Assembly: GCA_964462685.1 (NCBI GenBank)
Contig: CAYWYR010000001.1
Location: forward strand, 124,001-188,000
Length of the DNA: 64,000 nucleotides
Reading direction: 5' to 3'
Origin: CAYWYR01 sp964462685
GTDB lineage: Bacteria > Bacteroidota > Ignavibacteria > Kapaibacteriales > UBA2268
This document shows, piece after piece, positions 16,238-26,001 of the stretch. The translations under genes and the position numbers were made by a program. The notes below the pieces were generated by a model. It made no database searches. It saw nothing but the letters and a program-made list of their open reading frames with translations, and had not been told where the DNA came from. Position 1 is the stretch's first letter; each line of letters opens with the position of its first letter.

Positions 16238-17110
16238 TTATGTTAGCGGTTCGGCATATTTCTTGAAAGCCCATGCTGAAATGAGTATGCTTATCTCATA
16301 AAGTATATATATCGGGCCTGCTACGATAGTCTGGTTCAAGGGGTCAGGGCTTGGTGTGATAATGGCCGCGAGTATCAATATTATTACTATTGAATGCCTG
16401 CGGTATTTGCGAAGCACACCCGGGGATAGCATCCCGCCTCGGCTGAGTACATAAGATACCATAGGCATTTCAAAGAAAAGCCCGGCGGCGAGAATTACCA
16501 TCATTATGGTATCCCAGTACATATTGATATCTGTAAGATTTAAGATCAGATCCGAACCAAAACCACTTGCAAAAGACAGCATCGGTGGCAGCATAACGAA
16601 ATATGCGAAAGTGATACCCGATATAAAACAGAAGGTGGTGAAAAGCACGATCGTTTTCGCCCAGGATTTTTCGTTTTTATATAAAGCTGGTTCTACGAAC
16701 CGCCATATCTGATATAGCGTATGGGGTAGGGATAGTACAACACCTGCCCATAGTATCGTTTTGAAGAAAAAATAAACCTGGCCGTAAGGTTGCTGGTTTT
16801 GGAGTTTCATCCCCGCATTCTTAGCAGGCAGGAGAAGTACGTAATTTATAATCTCTTCTATATAAATACCGCCCACAATGGCCGCTAAGGCTACTCCACC
16901 GATTATCCAAAGGATCATGTTCCGGAGATCGGATAGGTGATCCATAAAGGTCATTTGCTTCTGTTCCTCGGTGGCTTCAGGCTCATCTCTGCTTACTTCT
17001 ATATGCCCAGAATCCAAATTTCCATCTTTGTCAATGCCATCCTTAGGCCTTCCACCTGTCGGTAGTTCGGCGCCTTCTTCAGGCAGATCAAAATCTTGGT
17101 CTCTAGGCAT
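16238..17110 (-). CDS. tatC: twin-arginine translocase subunit TatC
   Basis: TatC is the six-helix receptor of the Tat system, which exports folded proteins. The 290-residue protein has the family start MTFMDHLSDLRN (the Glu normally seen in HLxELR is Asp), FVEPALYKNEKSW, FVMLPPMLSF and the late ITPSPDP. A hydrophilic, acidic N-terminal extension of about 50 residues, rich in Glu, Asp, Gly and Pro, precedes the core; most TatC proteins lack it. No tatA or tatB is in the window. Confidence 0.95.
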   Translation of the reverse strand: MPRDQDFDLPEEGAELPTGGRPKDGIDKDGNLDSGHIEVSRDEPEATEEQKQMTFMDHLSDLRNMILWIIGGVALAAIVGGIYIEEIINYVLLLPAKNAGMKLQNQQPYGQVYFFFKTILWAGVVLSLPHTLYQIWRFVEPALYKNEKSWAKTIVLFTTFCFISGITFAYFVMLPPMLSFASGFGSDLILNLTDINMYWDTIMMVILAAGLFFEMPMVSYVLSRGGMLSPGVLRKYRRHSIVIILILAAIITPSPDPLNQTIVAGPIYILYEISILISAWAFKKYAEPLT

Positions 17111-17178
17111 TTATCAGAATTTTGGAGTGTGGTATCTAAATAAGTATTACGAAAAGTAGCATCAGCTTGATATGCAAT

Positions 17179-19191
17179 TTACAATATGGATTTCAGACCC
17201 ATGCGTAATGTTCTGCCAGGAGCTGGAAAACCTATCTTAAACAGAAAAGGCTGGTCGGTAATATTATCGATTCTCGCGAATATTTCTGTGGCTGTACTCT
17301 CAATTATCAGGTTATAGGCTAACCTGAGATTTAGGCGATACTGAAATCCGAGGATAACTTCTTCACCGTCATTGTAACTCAACTGGCTGCCGTTAAACTG
17401 TATTTCTGGCATAATAGATAGATTTTCTATCGATCGGTTGTCTATTCTGAGAAAGCCTATTACCTCAGGTCTTGTTTCGAGTAGCCGCTCACTACCGTTC
17501 GAAGTTCCACGCGGCCTCATAAGGGATAGATTTGCAAGATAACTTGTTGATATATCCGAAAAAGTACCGTCGGCTTCGATTTCTATTCCAGGAATAACTG
17601 CGTTGTCGATATTCCTTCTCATATCTCTTCCTAAGTCATCGCCTAAAACGGGCTCTACTTCTATTAAGCCATTATAACTATTATAAAAAGCAGCTGTTGA
17701 AATGGAATGATTTTCGAAAGAAATTCTATATCCAAATTCAGAAAGTATACCTGTTTCGGGTGTTAAATCCGGATTGATGATAAATCTATCAGCATCCGAA
17801 TACTGTTCGCGCATTGTTGGGAATCTATTCTTCCTCGATATGTTTGCGAATATATCTGAGCTTTCTGTTAATCTATATCCAACACCGAGCAAGAAACCTA
17901 AATCAGAAATCGTATTACCTTCATCTTCTGTAAACTGCCCTGTTTGAGGCGTAATATTAAGATCGTAACTAGCACCTATGGCATAGCTAAGATTATTATA
18001 TATGCCTCTGTATTCCGATCCAAGCGAGAATGTAGATTGCGAAAATGTCAAATCTGGTTGGTTTGTTTCTTCCCAGCCATGTATAGAGTGGTAGCCTACG
18101 ATAGATGTAGAAAGCGTTCCATCTGCTATATCGAGATCTAATATAGCTCTTCCGCCGAATGTGCGGTCGTCATCTTCCTGTATAGCTTCAATATCGGAAT
18201 ATGATATATCCTCGTACTTATCAATTGCTTGATCAAAATCATCATACCATAGTGTAGTCCTGAAACTACCTTCATCAAACTCGTAGCTGGAATTAAGTAT
18301 CGTTATAAGTCTGTTCCAATCTCCGTACTGCCAGTAGCGGCTTCTTCTTTCTCTATTATCTTGGGGTACTACTCCTTTACTACCGGTTATCCCCAATACA
18401 CCTAAACCTATCTTTACTTCACCGATTTGGGTTTCGGCTCTTATATAACCAGTGTTTCTTTCTTGGAAAGAGTTCGGTAACAGTCCTGGATTGCCTGGCC
18501 TGTTAAATACTTCATAATTTGGCTGTGAGGTATTGAGTATTCCGGGTGAATTTAGGGTATTGAAATGCACTATGATATTGGTTTTGCCCGATCTGTTATG
18601 GGAAGTACCGCTTAGTTGATAGCCTCCGCCCTCTAGCCCCATGGCTGATATAATATTGGTTTGGCCATCGCTGTTCCGTTCAAACGTACTGAGACTAAGA
18701 GCCCCACCCATTGTGTTTGCACCATATAGTACAGAAGATGAACCTTGGTCGGTTACCATTCTACCTATTATTTCTGCTGGTATAAATGATAGATCCATTC
18801 TGTTATCCCATGGGATGTTCAGCAAAGCACCGTCAAAAAAAAGAGCTGTCTGTCTTTCGCCAGAGTTTCTCAGATAAAGCAGTGTCTCTCCTCGGGAATT
18901 AGTTTCAAGCCGTGCAGAGGGTATTAGCGGAGCTACTTCGGCTATGGAAGTACCATCCGTTTTTTGTATATCACGATACCGCAGTATATCAGATGTAGAT
19001 ATTCTTACTTGGTTTTGCCCGTTTTCATCAGCCGTTTTAACTATCTGGCCAATCGAATAGCTTTGAATGCTATCGCTTGCTTTAACTATTTCAGAATCTT
19101 GTGCTGATAATTGATAGCTGAGAGAAAGTAGTAAGATTATACAAGCGAGAAATTTATAATATAGATTTATAAGTAGATACTCGTAATGCAT
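17179..19191 (-). CDS. TonB-dependent outer-membrane receptor
   Basis: A 670-residue receptor for energised uptake across the outer membrane. A signal peptide (hydrophobic run ACIILLLSLSYQLSAQ) precedes a plug domain of about 130 residues with LLYLRNSGERQTALFFDGA and YGANTMGGALSLST, then a 22-strand-type barrel with aromatic-rich strands ending GRTLRMGLKSIL. It is short for the family, without the carboxypeptidase-like N-terminal extension or a SusD partner, so the BtuB/FecA-like class is more likely than a glycan SusC. The substrate is unknown. It lies 36 bases after obg. Confidence 0.9.
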   Translation of the reverse strand: MHYEYLLINLYYKFLACIILLLSLSYQLSAQDSEIVKASDSIQSYSIGQIVKTADENGQNQVRISTSDILRYRDIQKTDGTSIAEVAPLIPSARLETNSRGETLLYLRNSGERQTALFFDGALLNIPWDNRMDLSFIPAEIIGRMVTDQGSSSVLYGANTMGGALSLSTFERNSDGQTNIISAMGLEGGGYQLSGTSHNRSGKTNIIVHFNTLNSPGILNTSQPNYEVFNRPGNPGLLPNSFQERNTGYIRAETQIGEVKIGLGVLGITGSKGVVPQDNRERRSRYWQYGDWNRLITILNSSYEFDEGSFRTTLWYDDFDQAIDKYEDISYSDIEAIQEDDDRTFGGRAILDLDIADGTLSTSIVGYHSIHGWEETNQPDLTFSQSTFSLGSEYRGIYNNLSYAIGASYDLNITPQTGQFTEDEGNTISDLGFLLGVGYRLTESSDIFANISRKNRFPTMREQYSDADRFIINPDLTPETGILSEFGYRISFENHSISTAAFYNSYNGLIEVEPVLGDDLGRDMRRNIDNAVIPGIEIEADGTFSDISTSYLANLSLMRPRGTSNGSERLLETRPEVIGFLRIDNRSIENLSIMPEIQFNGSQLSYNDGEEVILGFQYRLNLRLAYNLIIESTATEIFARIDNITDQPFLFKIGFPAPGRTLRMGLKSIL

Positions 19192-19227
19192 ATTCAGCGT
19201 AAATAGGTTCAGTCTTTATATTTATGG

Positions 19228-20268
19228 TTATAGGCGAGGAATATCATCATCGCTGGTGATTTCATCTTCTTCCTGTTGCTTTTTATCTCTGAGAATACTT
19301 TCCCACAGCAGATGTTTTAACTGCTCGATATTCTTGCCTGAAACCGAGGATATGAATATCGGTTCGATGCCGTCGAATCTCATTTCCTTCGCTTCTTCAA
19401 TGATCTCAGGTATAGCGGAATCTACTTTGGTCAACGCAACCATAAAGCTTTTGTCTTTCATCAGTTCTGAATAGGAATGCAGCTCATTTTTGAGCAGTTC
19501 ATATTCTTCCATTATATCAACCGCATTGATATCGATCATATATAATAGAGAGGCTGTCCTTTCTATATGCTTTAGAAACTGAAACCCCAAGCCTTTCCCT
19601 TCGCTAGCTCCTTCGATAAGTCCCGGTATATCCGCTACTGTATATGACTCATATTCGCCCATTCGGACTATCCCAAGGTTGGGTACGAGTGTTGTAAAAG
19701 GGTAATCAGCTATTTTAGGTTTTGCGGCAGATATTACCGAAATAAGAGTGCTCTTGCCAGCGTTAGGTTTTCCAACAAATCCAATATCAGCAAGTAGTTT
19801 AAGCTCAAGCTTGATAAAGCGTTCTTCGCCGGGTAGGCCTGGCTGCCCGTATCGCGGTGCCTGATTGGTAGGGGTAGCGAATTCTGCATTACCTCTACCG
19901 CCCTTACCGCCTTTAAGCAGTACTACTTTCTTATCTTTAGTATCGATATCGGCTAGTAGCTCACCCGTATCTGCATCAAAAACCTGAGTCCCAACTGGAA
20001 CTTTTATTTTTTTGCTTTTTCCGTTCTTCCCTGATTTTTTTGCCTTACCACCCGGTACGCCATCTGGAGCATGGTATTTTCTAACGTACCTGAAATCCAG
20101 AAGCGTGGCCATATTCGGATTGGCTTGAATAACGATATCCCCGCCATCCCCGCCGTTACCGCCGTCAGGCCCGCCTTTGGGCATAAACTTTTCTCTACGG
20201 AATGAAACGTGTCCTTTTCCGCCGTCGCCTGATTTGACTTCTACTTTAGCGCTGTCAATAAACTTCAT
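19228..20268 (-). CDS. obg: GTPase Obg
   Basis: Obg is a conserved GTPase in late 50S assembly and stress signalling. The 346-residue protein has the glycine-rich Obg fold (residues 1-158, GGDGGKGHVSFRREK, GPDGGNGGDGGDIV), then a G domain with P-loop GKPNAGKST, DIPGLIEGA and a TKVD motif. A C-terminal acidic tail EEDEITSDDDIPRL replaces the OCT domain, as in many Gram-negative homologues. Its ATG directly abuts the stop codon of the preceding acidic protein, so the two are probably coupled. Confidence 0.97.
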   Translation of the reverse strand: MKFIDSAKVEVKSGDGGKGHVSFRREKFMPKGGPDGGNGGDGGDIVIQANPNMATLLDFRYVRKYHAPDGVPGGKAKKSGKNGKSKKIKVPVGTQVFDADTGELLADIDTKDKKVVLLKGGKGGRGNAEFATPTNQAPRYGQPGLPGEERFIKLELKLLADIGFVGKPNAGKSTLISVISAAKPKIADYPFTTLVPNLGIVRMGEYESYTVADIPGLIEGASEGKGLGFQFLKHIERTASLLYMIDINAVDIMEEYELLKNELHSYSELMKDKSFMVALTKVDSAIPEIIEEAKEMRFDGIEPIFISSVSGKNIEQLKHLLWESILRDKKQQEEDEITSDDDIPRL

Positions 20269-21012
20269 TCAAATATTATAGTCTTTAAATTCGTATGTGT
20301 CGTAGCCCTGCTCTTCTAGCTCTTCTAGGCTTTTTACTATGTAATCAATTACCGTATCAACTGTGATAATATTATTATCCGGATCATTTTGTTCTTTTTG
20401 GCTGAAATCGTGTTGAAGCCGAGCTGCAACTGATTCAAACCCCTTCTCATCAAGATAGATGAGTGCGGCTTTATAATCCAGTAGTCCGTTCCCTTCCAAA
20501 TCAAAGAAAGCACTTATCTGATTGAGTGTATCTGATAGATCATCCAAAGTCATGTTTTCAATTATCTCGGATTCTATACCTTCCAGTGCAGTTTGTATTT
20601 TGGTGATTTCGCCGGGGTATTCAGATATATAGTTATCTATATCAAAATCTGAATACAATGTACTTATTGAATCGATAATACATTTAGCGGTAATTATTGA
20701 ATCGGTAAGCACACTATTTCTAGCAGAATTATCGGATTCGCTTTCACTTATCTCTCCATTATCCCCAATTCCTCCAATTCCTTCGTCTATTCCTGAAAGA
20801 ACCTTAAATGTCGTTCTCGGCCTTAGAAGTCCGTTTATATATATACCAGCCAAGTTGACCGTTGTGCCAATATTCTTCCCCGAAAAAAGTGCATCTATCT
20901 TTTCCAGCGAGTTTAAGATTTCATTCGGTGGTTCAGAATCAGTACTCTCTAGGCTGCAATAGTCTTGATACTGGTTATTCCAGTATTCTATTTCATCGGT
21001 GAAAAGTGACAT
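20269..21012 (-). CDS. acidic protein of unknown function
   Basis: I choose the ATG at 21012 (MSLFTDEIEYWNNQYQDY, 247 residues) over an upstream TTG at 21045. The protein is strongly acidic, with no signal peptide or membrane segment, and looks mostly alpha-helical in the second half. No cysteine-rich or catalytic motif is evident. The gene abuts obg with no spacing, so it may act with Obg or merely be co-transcribed. A possible family cannot be named. Confidence 0.72.
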   Translation of the reverse strand: MSLFTDEIEYWNNQYQDYCSLESTDSEPPNEILNSLEKIDALFSGKNIGTTVNLAGIYINGLLRPRTTFKVLSGIDEGIGGIGDNGEISESESDNSARNSVLTDSIITAKCIIDSISTLYSDFDIDNYISEYPGEITKIQTALEGIESEIIENMTLDDLSDTLNQISAFFDLEGNGLLDYKAALIYLDEKGFESVAARLQHDFSQKEQNDPDNNIITVDTVIDYIVKSLEELEEQGYDTYEFKDYNI

Positions 21013-21225
21013 GGCATAAATCGGCTTTGTTTTGTTATAGGGCAATTATCAGATTCTACAAACATAGTTTAATGAAGCGTCAACTTCAATAAAAGATAAT
21101 ATGCATAATCATATACCGTTATCCACATTATAGTAAAGGAATAATTACAATCCTTATTTTTGAAATTACTAGAATAGCTGATAAGCTCAGTAAAATCTGA
21201 TCTCAACATTAAACCGTAAGCAATT

Positions 21226-22797
21226 ATGACTGTTAATAATGACCTATTGATGACACCTAAAAAAGCCATTATTTCTGTATCCGATAAAAAGGGTATCGAA
21301 GAGCTGGCAAAAGGATTAACCGATAACGGGGTTGAGATCTACTCTACTGGTGGTACCAAAAAGGCTATTGCATCTGCTGGTATTCCTGTCAAATCAATCT
21401 CTGAACTTACTGGCTTTCCAGAAATTATGGGTGGAAGGGTTAAAACTCTTCACCCAAAAGTTCACGGCGGTATCTTAGCCGATCTAAGTTTACAGTCACA
21501 CTTGGATGAGATGAGAGATACCGGAATACAACAGATTGATATAGTTGTTGTCAATCTCTATCCCTTTGCAGAAACTTTGAAAAAGGGCGGCAGCCATGCT
21601 GATTTAATCGAGAACATCGATATCGGTGGCCCTACTATGGTGAGGGCTTCTGCCAAAAATTATCGCTATACAACTATAATTACCGACCCTAATGATTATG
21701 ATGTAGTGCTTTCAGAAATCAAAGGGGAAGGTATAAAATTTATTACAAGGGAAAGATTAGCCTCCAAAGCGTTCTTGCATACCGCTGAATATGATACAAT
21801 GATATCAGGTTATTTCAGTGACTATCTATCAAATTCGAAAAGTGATACTTCTGATAAACGCACTGAATCGGAGGTAACCCTTAGATATGGGGAAAATCCT
21901 CATCAGGAAGCAAGCCTGAAATATTCAGATAGTCTGCCGTTTGATAGGATTTTTGAAAAGCTACACGGCAAAGATCTCAGCTATAATAATATTATTGATA
22001 TTGATGCTTCCGCTGCTTTGATAAATGAGTTTAAAAATGATGACAGAGCTGTTTGTAGCATTATCAAGCATACAAATCCATGTGGGGTAGGAGCTGGACA
22101 AGACATTTCATCAGCTTTTGATCTAGCATTTAAAACTGATAATGTCAGCCCGTTCGGTGGTATAATCACAGTCAATAGAAGTATTGATGCTGAGTTTGCG
22201 GAGAAGATCCACTCAATGTTTATGGAAGTTGTAATTGCCCCAGGCTACGATGACAGTGCAATGGAAATATTAACAAAGAAACGCGATCGAAGACTTTTGA
22301 CGATTGATTTTGATTCTCTAAATAGTGCCGATAATAAACTTGTAAAATCTGTTTACGGCGGTGAACTGATTCAGCAAAGGGACGGTTTTATGGTAGATAA
22401 AGCAGATCTGAAAACCGTTACTAAACGCCAGCCGACAGATGAGGAAATGATAGCACTGATGTTCAACTGGAAGGTTTGTAAGCATGTTAAGTCCAACGCT
22501 ATTGTATTTGGCGATATGAACGGTACGTTAGGGATAGGTGCCGGGCAGATGTCCCGGGTTGACAGTAGTAGAATAGCAGTTGAAAAATCAAAGCTTATGG
22601 GGCTGTCTTTGAAGGGTAGTGTAGTGGCAAGTGACGCATTCTTCCCTTTTGCTGACGGGCTTGAGCAGGCAGCAGAAGCAGGGGCTTCCGCGGTTATCCA
22701 ACCAGGGGGATCGGTAAGAGATGAAGAAGTAATAGCGGCGGCGGATAGATTAGGGGTTGCTATGGTATTTACAGGTAATAGGCATTTCAAACACTGA
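21226..22797 (+). CDS. purH: bifunctional AICAR transformylase/IMP cyclohydrolase PurH
   Basis: PurH carries out the last two steps of IMP synthesis. The 523-residue protein has the N-terminal MGS-like cyclohydrolase domain (AIISVSDKKGIEELAKGL, STGGTKKAI, LTGFPEIMGGRVKTLHPKVHGG) and the C-terminal transformylase domain (LRYGENPHQEA, IIKHTNPCGVG with the catalytic Lys-His, GAGQMSRVDS, SDAFFPFADGLEQAAEAG). It heads a plus-strand run of seven genes ending with an ABC permease; ispF follows after 32 bases. Confidence 0.97.
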   Translation: MTVNNDLLMTPKKAIISVSDKKGIEELAKGLTDNGVEIYSTGGTKKAIASAGIPVKSISELTGFPEIMGGRVKTLHPKVHGGILADLSLQSHLDEMRDTGIQQIDIVVVNLYPFAETLKKGGSHADLIENIDIGGPTMVRASAKNYRYTTIITDPNDYDVVLSEIKGEGIKFITRERLASKAFLHTAEYDTMISGYFSDYLSNSKSDTSDKRTESEVTLRYGENPHQEASLKYSDSLPFDRIFEKLHGKDLSYNNIIDIDASAALINEFKNDDRAVCSIIKHTNPCGVGAGQDISSAFDLAFKTDNVSPFGGIITVNRSIDAEFAEKIHSMFMEVVIAPGYDDSAMEILTKKRDRRLLTIDFDSLNSADNKLVKSVYGGELIQQRDGFMVDKADLKTVTKRQPTDEEMIALMFNWKVCKHVKSNAIVFGDMNGTLGIGAGQMSRVDSSRIAVEKSKLMGLSLKGSVVASDAFFPFADGLEQAAEAGASAVIQPGGSVRDEEVIAAADRLGVAMVFTGNRHFKH

Positions 22798-22829
22798 TAT
22801 TAATTTTTTTGAGATTTAAGGGTTAAGAT

Positions 22830-23300
22830 ATGGTGGGTTTCGGCTATGATGTGCATAGGTTGGAGAATGGCGAAAGCCTGATTTTGGGCGGAATCACTAT
22901 TGATTCAGAAGTAGGCACTGTAGCCCATAGTGACGGGGATGTTCTTGTACATAGTATTATCGATGCTATCTTAGGTGCGGCTGGGCTTGATGATATAGGA
23001 GAACACTTTCCCGATACAGACGAAAAATGGAAAGATGCTGATTCTATTGTGCTTTTGGAACATGTACTAAAGCTTATAGCCGAGAAAAATTATGGGATAG
23101 TAAATATCGATGCTATTATTGTAATGGAAAAGCCTAAATTATCTCCTTACAAATCCCTGATTAAAGAGAAAATAGCTCGCGTTTTGGGTTTACCGGTATC
23201 AAAGGTGAACATCAAAGCCACAACAAATGAGAAAATGGGCTTTATAGGGCGGGGCGAGGGAACAGCCGTCCATTCAGTATGTATGCTAAAAGAAATATAG
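22830..23300 (+). CDS. ispF: 2-C-methyl-D-erythritol 2,4-cyclodiphosphate synthase
   Basis: IspF makes the cyclic diphosphate intermediate of the MEP isoprenoid pathway. The 156-residue trimer subunit shows the zinc ligands in YDVHRL (Asp7, His9) and the VAHSDGDVLVHSIIDA block, LGAAGLDDIGEHFPDTD, and the C-terminal ATTNEKMGFIGRGEG. An AAGG lies near -12. Its 3' end overlaps the histidine kinase gene by 22 bases. Confidence 0.97.
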   Translation: MVGFGYDVHRLENGESLILGGITIDSEVGTVAHSDGDVLVHSIIDAILGAAGLDDIGEHFPDTDEKWKDADSIVLLEHVLKLIAEKNYGIVNIDAIIVMEKPKLSPYKSLIKEKIARVLGLPVSKVNIKATTNEKMGFIGRGEGTAVHSVCMLKEI

Positions 23301-25555
23301 ATAACTCCTTTTCATTTCTACGACTATATATTATAGCTGTATTGATATTTTCGTTCTCACAATCCTTATACTCCAGCTGGCTATGGGGTGACTGGGAAAG
23401 CGGCAAAGATTTTTATCCTTTTTATATCGATAACACTACTCTTTATGATGGTAACTTCATCAAACAGGTTGATGACCGTTTTTATTTATATGATTATAAC
23501 TGGCTTGATGATAATATTGAATTGACTGTAATAAAAGGTAGCGGTAAATCTACTTTTAGGTTGATGGGGGATGGAGTAGCCCGCACTTTAGATAATAGTA
23601 TTATTACGTATCAAGAAAAAGAAAGAATCTCCATATTTAGTTATTCTTTATCTGATAAGGATAAACCCGAGTTGCTGCAAACTAAAGTGCTGCCTAATGA
23701 TTGGTCTGTGGTAAATTCAAATTGCCTGACATATTTTTCGAAAAATGATTCTGTTCTGTTTTATAGCGAAAATGCCGAACCCATATATATAAGAAACGGG
23801 ATATACAAGCCATATTACCTTTCAGATTCTGTTTTAGTATTGATGGCAAATTCTAATATGGGTAAGATATTTAATATCTATACTGATGGTAGATTATCAC
23901 AGCCTATCAGAATAATTCTAAATTATAACGGGAATATCAATATAAGAGTGGAAGGCGACGATATTTATGCTATAGGTGAGTCACGCAATCAGAGCCTCGC
24001 CTCCAGAGTATCTAAGAAAGTATATAAGCTGGAAGGTAATAGTTTTAATTTAATTCAAGAGTTAGTTGATACCAAAGACTTTATCGCTACCGGCGGAAGT
24101 TATTATCAGATTTATACCGATAAGATTACCTTAGGGAATAAAAGTATCTCAACTAAAGGTAAGATTGATTTTTTGGGATCAGCAGAAATTATGGTCGATG
24201 GCGAGCCAGCAGTTTTCGCTTTTTTCAGAAATGGTATAATCGCATTACAAAACGGCAGATTAATCGCCGACCAATATATTGATCTTTCAGGTTTGAAAGG
24301 CAAGGGCGATCTCGAAGCAGAGTATTACGAAGGCAGGTTAATTTTAACAGGCAATAGCAATACCGCCAATAGTATCGCTAATGGTATCACTTATTCGATG
24401 CGTATAACAAAGAATAAAGCCTTTATGATCAATAGGGTTTTAGACAGGCTGCTATTGATTATGATAACTCTGACATTAGTATCTATAGCATTTTATCTTT
24501 ATCAAAAATATAAAAGAGCCTCTCGAGAGACCAGAGAGCTTACCGAGGATCTACAAGGTGGTATATTTTTTACGGTCGATGAATCGGGTATTTTCCAAAG
24601 ACAGAATAAAGAGTCAAAGGAGATATTGGTAAATGAAACCGGAAGAGTGAGTTTCAAAAAACTTAAAAGCAAGGAAGGACTCGAGGATATATATAGAATG
24701 ATAAACAATGTACTGAAAGATAAAAAAGATTCTACTTACAAAGTACATATTATCCAAGGCATCAAGCATAGCGAATATATGTTCCAAGCCAGCGTTCTGA
24801 GAGGAAGCATAGGCAGTTTCAGAGGAGCGGTATTTTATGGTACCGATATTACCGAAGAGCTAGAAAGAAAGCGGCTTAGAAACTGGGCACAGCTCGCCCA
24901 CGATATGCAGACAAATCTTAGTGTTATAAGGCTAAATACTGAGCAGCTGCAGATAATGGCGGTAGGTGCTGACCTGCAAAAACTGAACAAGATAAAGCAT
25001 CAATCAGATATTATGTTAAAAAGGGTCAGGGATATCGTGACTATAGGAAGGGGCGGTGAAGTCAAGTTCCAACCCGTTAATATCAAGATGCTTATACAAG
25101 AACTTGAGATTGAATTCCAAGACAGCGATGACAATACAGAATATAGGTTTCATTCACAGGATTTTGTAGCTGAACTTGACGCTAACAAAGTGACCCGAGC
25201 TGTTAGAAACGCGATTGAAAACGCTAGGAAAGCAGTATTCAGTAATGGCAAGCAAACTGGCAGAATATCGGTTACGGCATATAAGGAATTGCGATACTTT
25301 TATATAAAAGTTGATGATAACGGACATGGAATGGACGATCAGGTCAAAAACAGAATGCTTACCCCTTATTTTACCACTGGGGCGGCAAGTGGCGGTTCTG
25401 GAATCGGCACTATGGTAATGACTAGTGTTATGGAACTTCATAACGGAACCCTTAGTATTGATTCCAATAAAGGAGATGGTACTACAGTTGTTTTCCGGTT
25501 CCCCGTAAAGCAGAACTCCTCAGATAGTGCTGTTAATTCCACTGAAGAAATATAA
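23279..25555 (+). CDS. orphan sensor histidine kinase with large extracytoplasmic domain
   Basis: The 758-residue protein has an N-terminal signal/anchor, then about 360 residues of periplasmic beta-rich sequence, a transmembrane helix around 390-410 (LLLIMITLTLVSIAFYLYQK) and a PAS-like segment to about 520. The phosphoacceptor His541 lies in AQLAHDMQTNLSVI. An ATPase domain with RNAIENARKA (N box), DDNGHGMDD (G1) and GGSGIGTMV (G2) ends the protein. The periplasmic part resembles the beta-propeller sensors of Bacteroidota two-component proteins but has no clear repeats. There is no response regulator next to it. The start overlaps ispF by 22 bases. Confidence 0.88.
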   Translation: MYAKRNIDNSFSFLRLYIIAVLIFSFSQSLYSSWLWGDWESGKDFYPFYIDNTTLYDGNFIKQVDDRFYLYDYNWLDDNIELTVIKGSGKSTFRLMGDGVARTLDNSIITYQEKERISIFSYSLSDKDKPELLQTKVLPNDWSVVNSNCLTYFSKNDSVLFYSENAEPIYIRNGIYKPYYLSDSVLVLMANSNMGKIFNIYTDGRLSQPIRIILNYNGNINIRVEGDDIYAIGESRNQSLASRVSKKVYKLEGNSFNLIQELVDTKDFIATGGSYYQIYTDKITLGNKSISTKGKIDFLGSAEIMVDGEPAVFAFFRNGIIALQNGRLIADQYIDLSGLKGKGDLEAEYYEGRLILTGNSNTANSIANGITYSMRITKNKAFMINRVLDRLLLIMITLTLVSIAFYLYQKYKRASRETRELTEDLQGGIFFTVDESGIFQRQNKESKEILVNETGRVSFKKLKSKEGLEDIYRMINNVLKDKKDSTYKVHIIQGIKHSEYMFQASVLRGSIGSFRGAVFYGTDITEELERKRLRNWAQLAHDMQTNLSVIRLNTEQLQIMAVGADLQKLNKIKHQSDIMLKRVRDIVTIGRGGEVKFQPVNIKMLIQELEIEFQDSDDNTEYRFHSQDFVAELDANKVTRAVRNAIENARKAVFSNGKQTGRISVTAYKELRYFYIKVDDNGHGMDDQVKNRMLTPYFTTGAASGGSGIGTMVMTSVMELHNGTLSIDSNKGDGTTVVFRFPVKQNSSDSAVNSTEEI

Positions 25556-25564
25556 GGCCGCAAA

Positions 25565-25990
25565 ATGACAGATTCCGCTCAAAATAAAAGAATATGTTCA
25601 ATCGATTATGGCAAAAGAAGAGTAGGCTTAGCAATATCCGATATACTACATATAACCTGCAGGCCTTTCAGAACTATCGAGAACGACGTTAAGCTTATCG
25701 ATAATCTTATGAAAATTGCACAAGAGGAAAATGTCGGACTGTGGGTGGTTGGCGTTCCTATAGGTTCTGAGGGGGAGACTTCAATAGTCAAGACCGTAAG
25801 AGAATTTATAACTGAATTAAATGAAAGTACAGGAATCGACACAATAGAGATTGATGAATCGTTCTCATCTAAGAAGGCTTCTTCAAATATGGTCGAAGCT
25901 GGTGTTAAAAAGAAAAAAAGACAGGAAAAGGGTATGTTGGATATGTTTGCCGCACAGGCAATCCTAAGAGAATATCTCGACAGGCTCTGA
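25565..25990 (+). CDS. ruvX: RuvX/YqgF family RNase H-like protein
   Basis: A putative pre-16S rRNA nuclease, long annotated as a Holliday-junction resolvase. The 141-residue protein has the family start CSIDYGKRRVGLAISD, the VVGVPIGSEGE strand and the acidic ESFSSKKASSNM segment, with a final Asp in KGMLDMFAAQAIL. Those acidic residues would form the RNase H-like active site. It begins 9 bases after the kinase gene and ends 11 bases before the GWxTD gene. Confidence 0.93.
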   Translation: MTDSAQNKRICSIDYGKRRVGLAISDILHITCRPFRTIENDVKLIDNLMKIAQEENVGLWVVGVPIGSEGETSIVKTVREFITELNESTGIDTIEIDESFSSKKASSNMVEAGVKKKKRQEKGMLDMFAAQAILREYLDRL

Positions 25991-26001
25991 AAAAATAGAT
26001 T

